The notes below the pieces were generated by a model. The model made no database searches. It had not been told where the DNA came from and saw nothing but the letters and a program-made list of their open reading frames with translations. This document shows positions 24,273 through 32,700 of a stretch of DNA of 64,000 nucleotides, piece after piece (the first letter of the stretch is position 1; every line of letters starts with the position of its first letter). The position numbers were made by a program, and so were the translations under genes. Origin of the DNA: an uncultured Eubacteriales bacterium (GTDB taxonomy: Bacteria; Bacillota; Clostridia; Christensenellales; Aristaeellaceae); assembly GCA_902761755.1 (NCBI GenBank), contig CACWLP010000005.1, forward strand, positions 1 to 64,000, read 5' to 3'.

Positions 24273-26566
24273 GTCGAAAACGGGGCGTTTTTTTCCGTTT
24301 CCGCCATTTTTCTTCCTTCCGCCAGGGCGCGCACCCGTCCGGCGTACAGATCGCACAGCTCGTGGGCAAATTCCGTGTCCCCCGCCTCGGCGGTGATCCG
24401 CACCGCGCCCCGGTGGGCGTCCGCCGCCACGGTGGCAAATCCCCGGGGATGGGAAAACCGCACGCCCTCCCCCAGCACATGGGGCGTCTGCGCGGTCTGC
24501 CACAGCTGCCGCACCACCCGGCCTTTGTCCTCCGTCCGGCAGGGGATCTCCCGGGTGACCAGATGGGTTCTGGGCGTTTCCGCCATCCACGCTTCCAGGG
24601 GTTTTTCCCGAAGGGAACGGCAGATCAGCAGCATCGTGGCCAATCCGTCCTCCGCCGCCGTGCGCTGCCGGGCGCAGGCGTCGCTTCCGTCCGGCGGCTG
24701 CAGGGCCGAGATTTCCTCCGCCGCCCGGGGCGTGCCCGGCAGGTCATACAGTTTCCCCTGCTCCCGGTGAAGCAGCAGCAGCCTGAGCAGCGCCGTCTGC
24801 TCCGGGGCATACACCGTGTCCCGGGTGAAAAGGGATACGCTTTCCCCGTCCGGCGCCAGCAGGAAGCCGGTTTCTCCCGGCTCCGGCAAGGGCGGCGTTT
24901 CTGCCGTGCGCACCCGCGATACGCCCATGCGCCGCAGCGCCTCCGCCGCCAGATGCCGCAGGGGCCCGCTGGCGCAGCAGACCAGCACCGGCAGCGCCGT
25001 TTCCCGCCCCGCGTCCCCCGGCAGCAGGGCGGAGAGGTACACCGCCTCCGCCCCGGTCAGATGCGTCACCTCTCCCGAGCCGTCGAACGCCGGAGGCAGG
25101 TCCTGCCGCAGCACGCAGGCGCTGACGGCGCTCTGCTGCCGGGCGGACAGGGCCCTTCCCTGGCGGTCGGCAAAGCGCAGCGCGCCGCCCCCGGCATAAG
25201 TGCCGCCCTCCAGCCGCAGCGCCCGGATCAGGGTGCGCAGCATGGGCCAGGTAACGTCCCCGGCGCCGAATACCTTCGCCCCGGCGGCGGCCAGCGCCCC
25301 TTCGGCCAGGGATCGCAGCGCCCCGTCCGGCCCGCCTACGATCACCATTCGCGCTCCCGTCACCTTCCGGTACGCGCTGCACAGGGCGCACACGTCCCCG
25401 GGATCCGTGCAGGCGGCCCCGGCGGCGCTCCATTGGGGCGCGGCCACGTCCTCCGTCACCACGTTCCGGGCCGCCACCGCCCCGGGAGCCACCTTCAGAT
25501 GGGGCCACACCCGCACCCCGGGCCGCAGCACCGCGTAAGGGCCCGCCACGGCCCCCGGGCCCAGGGCGCAGCCCTCGCCCGTTTCCGCCCCGGACCGGAC
25601 GGCCGCGCCCGTGCACAGCACGCTGCCCGCCACCCGTGCCTTGCTTCGCACCGCCGCCCGGGTCCACAGGCAGCTGTCCGTCACCGCCGCGCCTTCGCCC
25701 ACCACGGCGTCCGGGCCCACCGCGGACCGGATCACCCGCGCCCCCGGCCCGATCACCGCCCCGGGGCCGATCCAGCATTTTTCCCCGATCTCGGCGGCGG
25801 GGTCCACCCGGGCGGCGGGGTCCACCCCCGCGGGATGCGGCAGGCGCACCCGGCCCGAAAGCAGATCCTGCTGCGCTTTCAGGTACGCCCGCAGATCCCC
25901 GATATCGCACCAGTAGCCGTCCGTTTCATAGCCGTATACGGGCAGCCCCGAACGCACCAGCGCCGGGAACACATCCTTGCCGAAATCCGGCATGCCCCCC
26001 TCGGGGATGTGGGCAAAGATCTCCGGCTCCAGGATATAGATGCCGGTGTTCACCAGATCGCTGACCACCTCGCCCCAGGCGGGCTTTTCCAGAAAGCGGG
26101 TGATCCGCCCCGATCCGTCCGTCACCACCACGCCGTAGGGCAAAGGGATCCCCACCCGCTTGAGCACCAGCGTGGCGACGGCCCCTTTTTCCAGATGAAA
26201 GGCCATCGCTTGGGTCAGATCGCAGTCCGTCAGCCCGTCCCCGGAGAGGACGAAGAACGTATCCTTCAGTTCGTTCATGGCCATGCGCAGGCTGCCCGCC
26301 GTGCCCATGGGCACGGTTTCTTCATAGTAGCGCAGGCTGACGCCCCATTTTTCCCCCCGGTGCAGCGCGTCCCGGATGCACTTGGGGCGGTACCACAGCG
26401 TGCTCCCGATCCGGGTGATGCCGTGCTGCCGCATCAGCCGCAGGGCATAGCCCATGCACGGCTCCCCCAGCAGGGGCACCAGCGGCTTGGGCAGGCTGCA
26501 CGTCAGCGGCTGCAGGCGCACCCCCTCTCCCCCCGCCATGATGATTGCCTGCAGGCCCATGCGCAT
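24269..26566 (-). CDS. Sugar-phosphate nucleotidyltransferase fused to a degenerate phosphomannomutase domain
   Basis: 765 residues in three parts. Residues about 4-230 are a nucleotidyltransferase domain with the signature IIMAGGEGVRLQPLTCSLPKPLVPL. Residues about 240-370 are a left-handed beta-helix of hexapeptide repeats. The remainder follows the phosphohexomutase fold. In that part the phosphoserine loop (normally TASHNP) and the metal loop (normally DPDGDR) are not recognisable; where the latter should be one reads LLAPDGES. The first domain probably makes GDP-mannose or another NDP-sugar; the mutase part is probably regulatory or structural. The next unit downstream is the 6S RNA. Confidence 0.85.
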   Translation of the reverse strand: MRMGLQAIIMAGGEGVRLQPLTCSLPKPLVPLLGEPCMGYALRLMRQHGITRIGSTLWYRPKCIRDALHRGEKWGVSLRYYEETVPMGTAGSLRMAMNELKDTFFVLSGDGLTDCDLTQAMAFHLEKGAVATLVLKRVGIPLPYGVVVTDGSGRITRFLEKPAWGEVVSDLVNTGIYILEPEIFAHIPEGGMPDFGKDVFPALVRSGLPVYGYETDGYWCDIGDLRAYLKAQQDLLSGRVRLPHPAGVDPAARVDPAAEIGEKCWIGPGAVIGPGARVIRSAVGPDAVVGEGAAVTDSCLWTRAAVRSKARVAGSVLCTGAAVRSGAETGEGCALGPGAVAGPYAVLRPGVRVWPHLKVAPGAVAARNVVTEDVAAPQWSAAGAACTDPGDVCALCSAYRKVTGARMVIVGGPDGALRSLAEGALAAAGAKVFGAGDVTWPMLRTLIRALRLEGGTYAGGGALRFADRQGRALSARQQSAVSACVLRQDLPPAFDGSGEVTHLTGAEAVYLSALLPGDAGRETALPVLVCCASGPLRHLAAEALRRMGVSRVRTAETPPLPEPGETGFLLAPDGESVSLFTRDTVYAPEQTALLRLLLLHREQGKLYDLPGTPRAAEEISALQPPDGSDACARQRTAAEDGLATMLLICRSLREKPLEAWMAETPRTHLVTREIPCRTEDKGRVVRQLWQTAQTPHVLGEGVRFSHPRGFATVAADAHRGAVRITAEAGDTEFAHELCDLYAGRVRALAEGRKMAETEKNAPFST

Positions 26567-26676
26567 CGCTCCCCGATCCTGTTTTCACCCTTATCCTGCC
26601 CGCCTTTTTCCCTCGCTATGCCCCGATAGCCGCCGCCGTTTTTTGTTAACTTATTGTAAATCGTGGGCCGAAACCC

Positions 26677-26705
26677 TTGCCTTTTTAAAAAAATAGTGCT
26701 ATTTT
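26677..26705 (+). promoter_or_regulatory. Promoter of the rbgA-rnhB gene cluster
   Basis: TTGCCT (26677-26682), 17 bp of A/T-rich spacer, TATTTT (26700-26705), about 55 bases before the rbgA start. Confidence 0.6.
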
Positions 26706-26761
26706 ATTTAAGAAAAACGCAACCGGAAGGTTAAATTACATTTTTTGGAAGGAGCCGGGAA

Positions 26762-27616
26762 ATGGAGATCAACTGGTATCCCGGCCATATGGCCAGGGCA
26801 AAGCGGCTGCTCAGCGATCAGCTGTCCCGGGTGGACGTGGTGATCGAGCTGTGCGACGCCCGGCTGCCCCGGTCCAGCCGCAATCCGGATCTGATGCGGC
26901 TGACGGAAAAGAAGGAAAAAGTACTGCTGCTGGGCAAGAGCGACCTGGCGGACCCGGCGCTTACCAAGCAATGGACCCGGCGCTTTCAGCAGGAGGGCGC
27001 GCGGTGCCTTGCCCTGGATATGAACCGCCAGGCGAAGGCGGCGCTGGCCCTGATCGAGCAGGCAGCCCGGGAGACCGTGGACCGGGCGGCTCAGCGGGGC
27101 ATCAAAAAAACCGTGCGGGCCATGATCGTGGGGGTGCCCAACGTGGGCAAATCCACCCTCATCAACCGTCTCCACGGCGGCGCTGTGGCGAAGGTGGGCG
27201 ATATGCCGGGGGTCACCCGGGCCAACCAATGGGTGAAGGTGACGCCGTATCTGGAGCTGATGGATACGCCGGGGCTGCTCTGGCCCCGGCTGGACGATCC
27301 CCTGGCCGCCCGGCGGCTGGCCTACATCGCCGCCATCCGGGACGAGGTGCTGGACACCGCCCAGCTCGCCATCCAGCTGCTCACCGATCTGATCGCGGCG
27401 GCCCCCGAAGCGGTGCAGGCGCGCTTCAAAATCGACGATCTTTCCCTCCGCGGCCCGGAGCTGCTGGACGCGGTATGCCGCGGGCGGGGCTTCCTGATGA
27501 AGGGCGGCGTGTGCGACACCGACCGGGCCTGCAGGATCGTGCTGGACGAATTCCGCGCCGGCAAGCTGGGCCGGATCACCCTGGAAGCGCCCGGAGAGGA
27601 AAACGGCAATGAATAA
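26762..27616 (+). CDS. rbgA: Ribosome biogenesis GTPase RbgA (YlqF)
   Basis: 284 residues, a circularly permuted GTPase: the G4-like motif (LLLGKSDLAD) comes before G1 (GVPNVGKSTLI) and G3 (DTPG). RbgA helps late assembly of the 50S subunit. The G4 motif has Gly where NKxD proteins have Asn. First gene of a long plus-strand cluster; it overlaps rnhB by 8 bases. GGAAGGAG lies 8 bases before the ATG. Confidence 0.94.
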   Translation: MEINWYPGHMARAKRLLSDQLSRVDVVIELCDARLPRSSRNPDLMRLTEKKEKVLLLGKSDLADPALTKQWTRRFQQEGARCLALDMNRQAKAALALIEQAARETVDRAAQRGIKKTVRAMIVGVPNVGKSTLINRLHGGAVAKVGDMPGVTRANQWVKVTPYLELMDTPGLLWPRLDDPLAARRLAYIAAIRDEVLDTAQLAIQLLTDLIAAAPEAVQARFKIDDLSLRGPELLDAVCRGRGFLMKGGVCDTDRACRIVLDEFRAGKLGRITLEAPGEENGNE

Positions 27617-28220
27617 ACGGGAAGAAAAGCTGCAAACCCTGATCCAAACCGACGCGCCCCTGTGGGAAAAAGGCATTGCCTTCGCCGGCATGGACGAGGC
27701 GGGCCGCGGCCCCCTGGCGGGCAGCGTGGTGGCCGCCTGCGTGGTGATGCCGCCGGAGCCCCTGCTCCTGTGGGTGGACGACAGCAAAAAGCTCTCCCCC
27801 GCCCGGCGGGAAAAGGTCTATGACGAGATCCTGAAAACTGCGGTATTCGTGGGCGTGGGCGAAGCGACGGCGGCGGAGATCGACGAAATCAACATCCTGG
27901 AGGCCACGAAAAACGCCATGCGCCGGGCGGCGGCGGGCGCGCCGGCCTCCTTGTTCCTCATCGACGCCGTGCAGGGCCTGGGATTGCCCGGGGAGGAGAG
28001 GGGCATCATTCATGGGGACGCGCTGTGCTATTCCATCGCGGCGGCCAGCATCGTGGCGAAGGTGACCAGGGACCGGCAGATGCCGGAATTGGACCGGCTG
28101 TATCCCGGCTACGGCTTTTCGCAGCACAAGGGCTACGGCACCGCGCAGCACATCGCGGCGCTCCGGCAGCTGGGGCCCTGCCCGGCCCACCGGCGCAGCT
28201 TCATCGGGCATTTCGTATGA
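27609..28220 (+). CDS. rnhB: Ribonuclease HII
   Basis: 203 residues. Acidic catalytic residues appear in GMDEAGRGPLAG (Asp and Glu), in WVDDSKKL and in LIDAVQGL. It removes ribonucleotides and RNA primers from RNA-DNA hybrids. It overlaps rbgA at its start and yraN at its end (ATGA), and the rbgA-rnhB pair is the same as in Bacillus. Confidence 0.95.
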   Translation: MNKREEKLQTLIQTDAPLWEKGIAFAGMDEAGRGPLAGSVVAACVVMPPEPLLLWVDDSKKLSPARREKVYDEILKTAVFVGVGEATAAEIDEINILEATKNAMRRAAAGAPASLFLIDAVQGLGLPGEERGIIHGDALCYSIAAASIVAKVTRDRQMPELDRLYPGYGFSQHKGYGTAQHIAALRQLGPCPAHRRSFIGHFV

Positions 28221-28549
28221 ACGGATACAAAACCGGCCTGCGGGGCGAGGGCCGCGCGGCGCTTTATCTGCGGCTGCACGGCATGCGCATCCTGGAAAGG
28301 CGCTTCCGCGTGCCCCACGGGGAAATCGACCTGATCGCCCGGGACGGGGACTGCACCGTGTTCGTGGAAGTGAAGGCCCGGCCCCGGGGCGAAGCGGGAG
28401 ACGGCCTGGCCGCCGTCAACGCCGAAAAGCGGCGGCGGCTGCGCTACGCGGCCAACGCTTATCTGGCCGTCCATCCCGCCGTGCAGGTGCGCTTCGACGT
28501 GATCGAGATCACCGCCGTCGGCCTGCGCCATATCAAGAATGCATTTTAA
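28217..28549 (+). CDS. YraN family protein (UPF0102)
   Basis: 110 residues with the Holliday-junction-resolvase-like core of the YraN family: GRAALYLRLHGMRILERRFR, GEIDLIARDGDCTVFVEVKAR (the E-x-K nuclease-like motif) and RFDVIEI. Biological role unresolved. The ATG overlaps the rnhB stop codon. A larger frame open to 28025 is only read-through in another frame of rnhB. Confidence 0.9.
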   Translation: MNGYKTGLRGEGRAALYLRLHGMRILERRFRVPHGEIDLIARDGDCTVFVEVKARPRGEAGDGLAAVNAEKRRRLRYAANAYLAVHPAVQVRFDVIEITAVGLRHIKNAF

Positions 28550-28559
28550 TGAGGTAGGT

Positions 28560-31500
28560 ATGAAAAAAAGCGATCGGTATCTGCTCATCGCCGCGGCGGC
28601 GGTGATCCTGGCGGCGGCAGCCCTGCTTCTGCTGCGGCCCGCCCCCGTCCGCAACGATGGCAGCGATCTGCTTCGCAACGGCGCTTTTGTGCCCAACAGC
28701 GAAGGGTTCCCCGACGGCTGGTATACCGACGAATGGCTGCATCAGGCGGGCAGCACCGAATACGACGTCGTTCAGGAGGACGGCGTGACCGCCGCGCACA
28801 TCAAAAACATCCGGGCCAACGACGCGCGCTTCGTCCAGGAAGTGGCCGTTTCCCCCGACACGCTGTACTGCCTGCGGGGTTATATCAAGGCGGACGCCCA
28901 GGGCGGGCGCGGCGCCAATCTGTCCGTGGCCGATCTGTTCGTGTTCACCGATGCCGTTTATGACACCGCCGGCGAATGGCAGGAGGTGCGCCTGTACGGC
29001 CGCACAGGGGAAGACCAGCACAGCGTCACCGTGTTCGTCCGGCTGGGCGGATACAGCGGGGAGGCGACGGGCGAGGCCTGGTTCCGGGACGTGACACTCT
29101 GCGCGGTCAGCGAAGTCCCCGCGCAATACCCGGTTTATTCCTGGTATGCCGCTCCCGCCGCCGTAGCGCCGGCGCCTGCGGAGAATACGGCCGACAGCCG
29201 CGCCAAAACCGCCCTCCTGCGCCTTCTGCTGATCAGCGCCGCCTATATCGTCCTTTTCGCGGTGCTGTGCAGCTTCTGCCGCGTCCGCGATCCCCTGCCG
29301 GCGCTGCGTCCCGAAAAGCGGTGGGCGCCCTGGCTGGCCTTCGGGCTGATCCTGGGAGCGGCCCTGGCGTTGCGGCTTCTGATCGCCGCGTTCATGACGG
29401 GCTACGACGTGGACGTGGGCTGCTTCACCGGCTGGGCCAGCCGCATGACCGTCAAAGGACCGGCGGATTTCTACCTGAAAGACACGCCGGATCAGACCTA
29501 CGTCTGCGATTATCCCCCCGGATACCTGTGGATCCTGGGGCTGATGGGCCTGATCGGGCGGTGGCTGGGCACCGGCGTCACGGAATTCATGATCAAGCTG
29601 CCCCCCATCCTGGCGGATCTGGGGCTGTGCGCGCTGCTGTTCTGCGTGAGCAGGAAACGGGTGGGGCCTCTGCCCGCGCTGATGCTCACCGCGGCCTACG
29701 CCTTCAATCCCCTCCTGCTCTGGACCGGCGCAGCCTGGGGCCAGGCGGACGCCCTGATGGTGCTGACGCTGTTCATGACGGTGCTCTGGGCCATCGACGG
29801 CAAATGGGCCCTGGCGCTGCCCATGTACGTTCTTTCCATCCTGATCAAGCCCCAGTCGCTGATGTTCGGCCCCCTGGGGCTGGCGGTGCTGATAGTTTAT
29901 CTGATCCGCAGCTATAAAACAAAAACGCAGCGCCAGGCGTGGATCCAGACGGGCATCGGCCTGGGCGCCATGGCCGTCCTGGCGGCGCTGATCGTGCTGC
30001 CCTTCTCCCCAAAACAGCCCTGGGACTGGCTGCTGACGCTGTACCGGAGCACCATGAACGAATACGGCTACGTCACCGTAAACGCATGCAACCTGTTTTT
30101 CCTGCTGGGGAAAAACTGGATGTCTGCGGCGGACAACGTCCAGCCAGGCCTGCCGGTGCTGCTGGGGGTGTTCCTGGTCGCCGTGCTGCCGCTGCTGCTG
30201 GTCTGGGGGCTGAAGGGCGATCACACCCTGAAGAACCGCCCGGCCCGGCTGCGCTTCTTTGTCACCGCCGGCCTGGTCTGCGCCCTGGCCCTGTCCCTGG
30301 CGGCGCTGTCCCTGATGCACAGGCTCAATTATGCGATGCTGGGCACCGTGATGATCGTGTACTGCGTATCGCTGTGCTGCGCGTGGCTCGTGCTCTCCGG
30401 GCAGATGGAAAATCTGCCCGTCTACGGGGCGATCCTGCTGCTGATGCTGTTCAATACCGCCACCATGATGCACGAAAGATACCTGGTGACGGCGGTGGTG
30501 CTGCTGCTGCTGGGCTGGGTGCTGAAAAAGGATGCCAGGCTTCTGTGGCTGGCCCTGGGCATAACGGTGGCGGGCTTCCTGAACGTGGGCTGCGTGCTGG
30601 ACCGCAACAACCGCATCGGCGGCTACGACGGGCATCTGGACGCGCCCAACGGCGTGATCCCCATTCACAGCGACATGACGGTGCCCGAATACCTGTCCGC
30701 CGCCCTGAACAGCGCGCTTTGCGCCGCATCGGTGGCTTTCGGCGCCCTGCTGTGCAGAAACGAGGAAAGGAAACCGCTGAAAATGCAGAAAGCTTCCGCT
30801 TTCCCCTCTCCCTCCCCAAAGCCGTTCTCCCTGCGGAATGCGGCGGTGATGCTGGGGATCACGGCGCTGTACGCCGTGCTGGCCTTCGTGAACCTGGGCT
30901 CCGCAAAAGCCCCCCAGACCGGCTGGGCCTGCCAGGAACCGGGAGAAACCGTGGTGTTCGATCTGGGCCAGGAGCGCACCTTCCAGGTGCTGTATTACGC
31001 GGGCATCCAGAACAACAGCAGCTACTGGGACCAGGTAAGGCAGGAAAACGTGGAGATCCCCGGCTCCTTCACCGTGGAGGTCGGCAACGACGGCCAGGCC
31101 TGGAATATGTACATGACCAGCCAGGTCTACAACGGGGACTGCTTCAAATGGAAATACCTGAGCGACACCCCCCTGACCGGCCGGTATGTTCGCCTCATTG
31201 CCGATAATTACGATCTGTCCCTCTTTGAACTGCTCTTCCGGGATCCGGAAACGAAGGAAGGCTTCTCCGCCGTTTCCGTCACCGATTCCCTGGGCAATGA
31301 AGCCGCCGCCTGCCTCAACGACGAAACGGGCACCCTGGAGGGCGAGCCGGGCTGGTACAACTCCACCTATTTCGACGAGATCTATCACGCCCGCACTGCC
31401 TACGAGCACCTGCATGGGATTTACCCCTACGAAACCACCCATCCGCCCCTGGGCAAGGTGATCATCAGCTGGTTCGTCGCCATCTTCGGCATGACGCCCT

Positions 31501-32675
31501 TCGGCTGGCGCTTTGCCGGGGCGCTGGCGGGGGTGCTGATGCTGCCGGGAATGTACCTGCTGGGCCGGCTGCTCACCCGCCGCAGCTGGGGCGGGCTTGC
31601 GGCCATGGCGCTCATGGCCCTGGATCTGATGCACTTCACCCAGACCCGCATCGCCACCATCGACAGCTTCGTGGTGCTCTTCATCATCTGGATGACGTAT
31701 TTTATGCTGCGCTGGTTCTTCCTGGATGATCCGCAGCTTCCCCTGTGGAAGACGCTTTTGCCCCTGGGGCTGTCCGGGCTGATGATGGGCCTGGGCATCG
31801 CCAGCAAATGGACGGGCTGCTACGCCGGGGCGGGCCTGGCGATCATATTCTTCTTCGGCGTTTTCCGCCGCGCCCGTTTGATCCGGGAGGCGAAGCGCTG
31901 CCCTGAAAAGAAACGCACGCCTGCCCAGGCCGCCGCAGCGAATGACGGCGTACGACGGCTGCTGCTTACGGTGGCCAGCTGCTTCCTGTTCTTCATCGCC
32001 GTGCCCGCGGGGATCTATTATCTTTCCTACATTCCCTATTTCGCCCCCTCCGGCGGGGTCACGGTGCAGAAGATCATCCAGGCGGCTGAGGGCATGTTCG
32101 CATACCACAGCGAATCGGGCCGGGGCACGGAGCATTGGTTCAATTCGCCCTGGTACCAGTGGCCCATCATCGGCAAGCCCATGTGGTACGCGGGGGACAC
32201 CTGGGAGCCCGCGGGCTACCAGTCCTCCATCATGGCCATGGGCAATCCCGCGGTGTGGTGGACGGGGCTGATCGCGCTTGTGTGCGTCCTGTGCGTCTGG
32301 GTGCGGCGGCATCTGCGATCGGACCGCACCTTTGACCTGCGCGCCCGGGAGGACGATCCCCGCTGGGCGCTGCTGCTGATCTGCTTCGCCGCCCAATACC
32401 TGCCCTGGATCCTGGTGCCCCGGGGAACGTATATTTACCATTACTTCCCCAGCGTCCCCTTCATCATCCTGTGCACCGCGCTGTGCCTGGACCGCCTGAG
32501 CGAGAAGCACAGCCGCACGGCGCTGGGGCTGCTCATCGCGCTGCTGTGTGCGGCCGCGGCGCTGTTTATTGCCTTCTTCCCCTACGCCAGCGGCGTCGCC
32601 GTGCCGCAGAAATGGCTGGATACCATGGCGTGGTTCTCCAACCCCGAAACCGGCTACAAATGGCTTTGGTACTGA
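28560..32675 (+). CDS. Giant double GT-C glycosyltransferase (PMT-like) with carbohydrate-binding-like domains
   Basis: 1371 residues. Layout: signal-anchor (8-28), a beta-rich extracellular domain like a carbohydrate-binding module (about 34-184), a first GT-C membrane block with GYDVDVGCF and CDYPPGYLWIL loops (about 220-760), a discoidin-like insert (about 780-900), and a second GT-C block of the protein-mannosyltransferase family with DEIYHARTAYEH and HPPLGK (about 937-963). PMT enzymes move sugars from a lipid-phosphate carrier to an acceptor at the outer membrane face. The start chosen has GAGGTAGGT just upstream. It sits inside a DNA/RNA-metabolism cluster to which it has no obvious functional link. 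Confidence 0.82.
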   Translation: MKKSDRYLLIAAAAVILAAAALLLLRPAPVRNDGSDLLRNGAFVPNSEGFPDGWYTDEWLHQAGSTEYDVVQEDGVTAAHIKNIRANDARFVQEVAVSPDTLYCLRGYIKADAQGGRGANLSVADLFVFTDAVYDTAGEWQEVRLYGRTGEDQHSVTVFVRLGGYSGEATGEAWFRDVTLCAVSEVPAQYPVYSWYAAPAAVAPAPAENTADSRAKTALLRLLLISAAYIVLFAVLCSFCRVRDPLPALRPEKRWAPWLAFGLILGAALALRLLIAAFMTGYDVDVGCFTGWASRMTVKGPADFYLKDTPDQTYVCDYPPGYLWILGLMGLIGRWLGTGVTEFMIKLPPILADLGLCALLFCVSRKRVGPLPALMLTAAYAFNPLLLWTGAAWGQADALMVLTLFMTVLWAIDGKWALALPMYVLSILIKPQSLMFGPLGLAVLIVYLIRSYKTKTQRQAWIQTGIGLGAMAVLAALIVLPFSPKQPWDWLLTLYRSTMNEYGYVTVNACNLFFLLGKNWMSAADNVQPGLPVLLGVFLVAVLPLLLVWGLKGDHTLKNRPARLRFFVTAGLVCALALSLAALSLMHRLNYAMLGTVMIVYCVSLCCAWLVLSGQMENLPVYGAILLLMLFNTATMMHERYLVTAVVLLLLGWVLKKDARLLWLALGITVAGFLNVGCVLDRNNRIGGYDGHLDAPNGVIPIHSDMTVPEYLSAALNSALCAASVAFGALLCRNEERKPLKMQKASAFPSPSPKPFSLRNAAVMLGITALYAVLAFVNLGSAKAPQTGWACQEPGETVVFDLGQERTFQVLYYAGIQNNSSYWDQVRQENVEIPGSFTVEVGNDGQAWNMYMTSQVYNGDCFKWKYLSDTPLTGRYVRLIADNYDLSLFELLFRDPETKEGFSAVSVTDSLGNEAAACLNDETGTLEGEPGWYNSTYFDEIYHARTAYEHLHGIYPYETTHPPLGKVIISWFVAIFGMTPFGWRFAGALAGVLMLPGMYLLGRLLTRRSWGGLAAMALMALDLMHFTQTRIATIDSFVVLFIIWMTYFMLRWFFLDDPQLPLWKTLLPLGLSGLMMGLGIASKWTGCYAGAGLAIIFFFGVFRRARLIREAKRCPEKKRTPAQAAAANDGVRRLLLTVASCFLFFIAVPAGIYYLSYIPYFAPSGGVTVQKIIQAAEGMFAYHSESGRGTEHWFNSPWYQWPIIGKPMWYAGDTWEPAGYQSSIMAMGNPAVWWTGLIALVCVLCVWVRRHLRSDRTFDLRAREDDPRWALLLICFAAQYLPWILVPRGTYIYHYFPSVPFIILCTALCLDRLSEKHSRTALGLLIALLCAAAALFIAFFPYASGVAVPQKWLDTMAWFSNPETGYKWLWY

Positions 32676-32700
32676 CGAAAAAGAGGGGAGGTGCGTATCT

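Noticed and set aside
23829..24590. A minus-strand frame over the 6S region, containing a protein-like stretch (GLLNIAGEKIEGSG)
   Set aside because: The stretch lies inside an RNA with a perfect promoter, a 6S fold and a terminator, and the frame runs through the terminator.
28533..32510. A 1325-codon open frame on the minus strand
   Set aside because: It is the antisense shadow of the GT-C glycosyltransferase gene. The translation is rich in His, Gln and Gly, has no domain and no binding site; long antisense frames are common in GC-rich genes.
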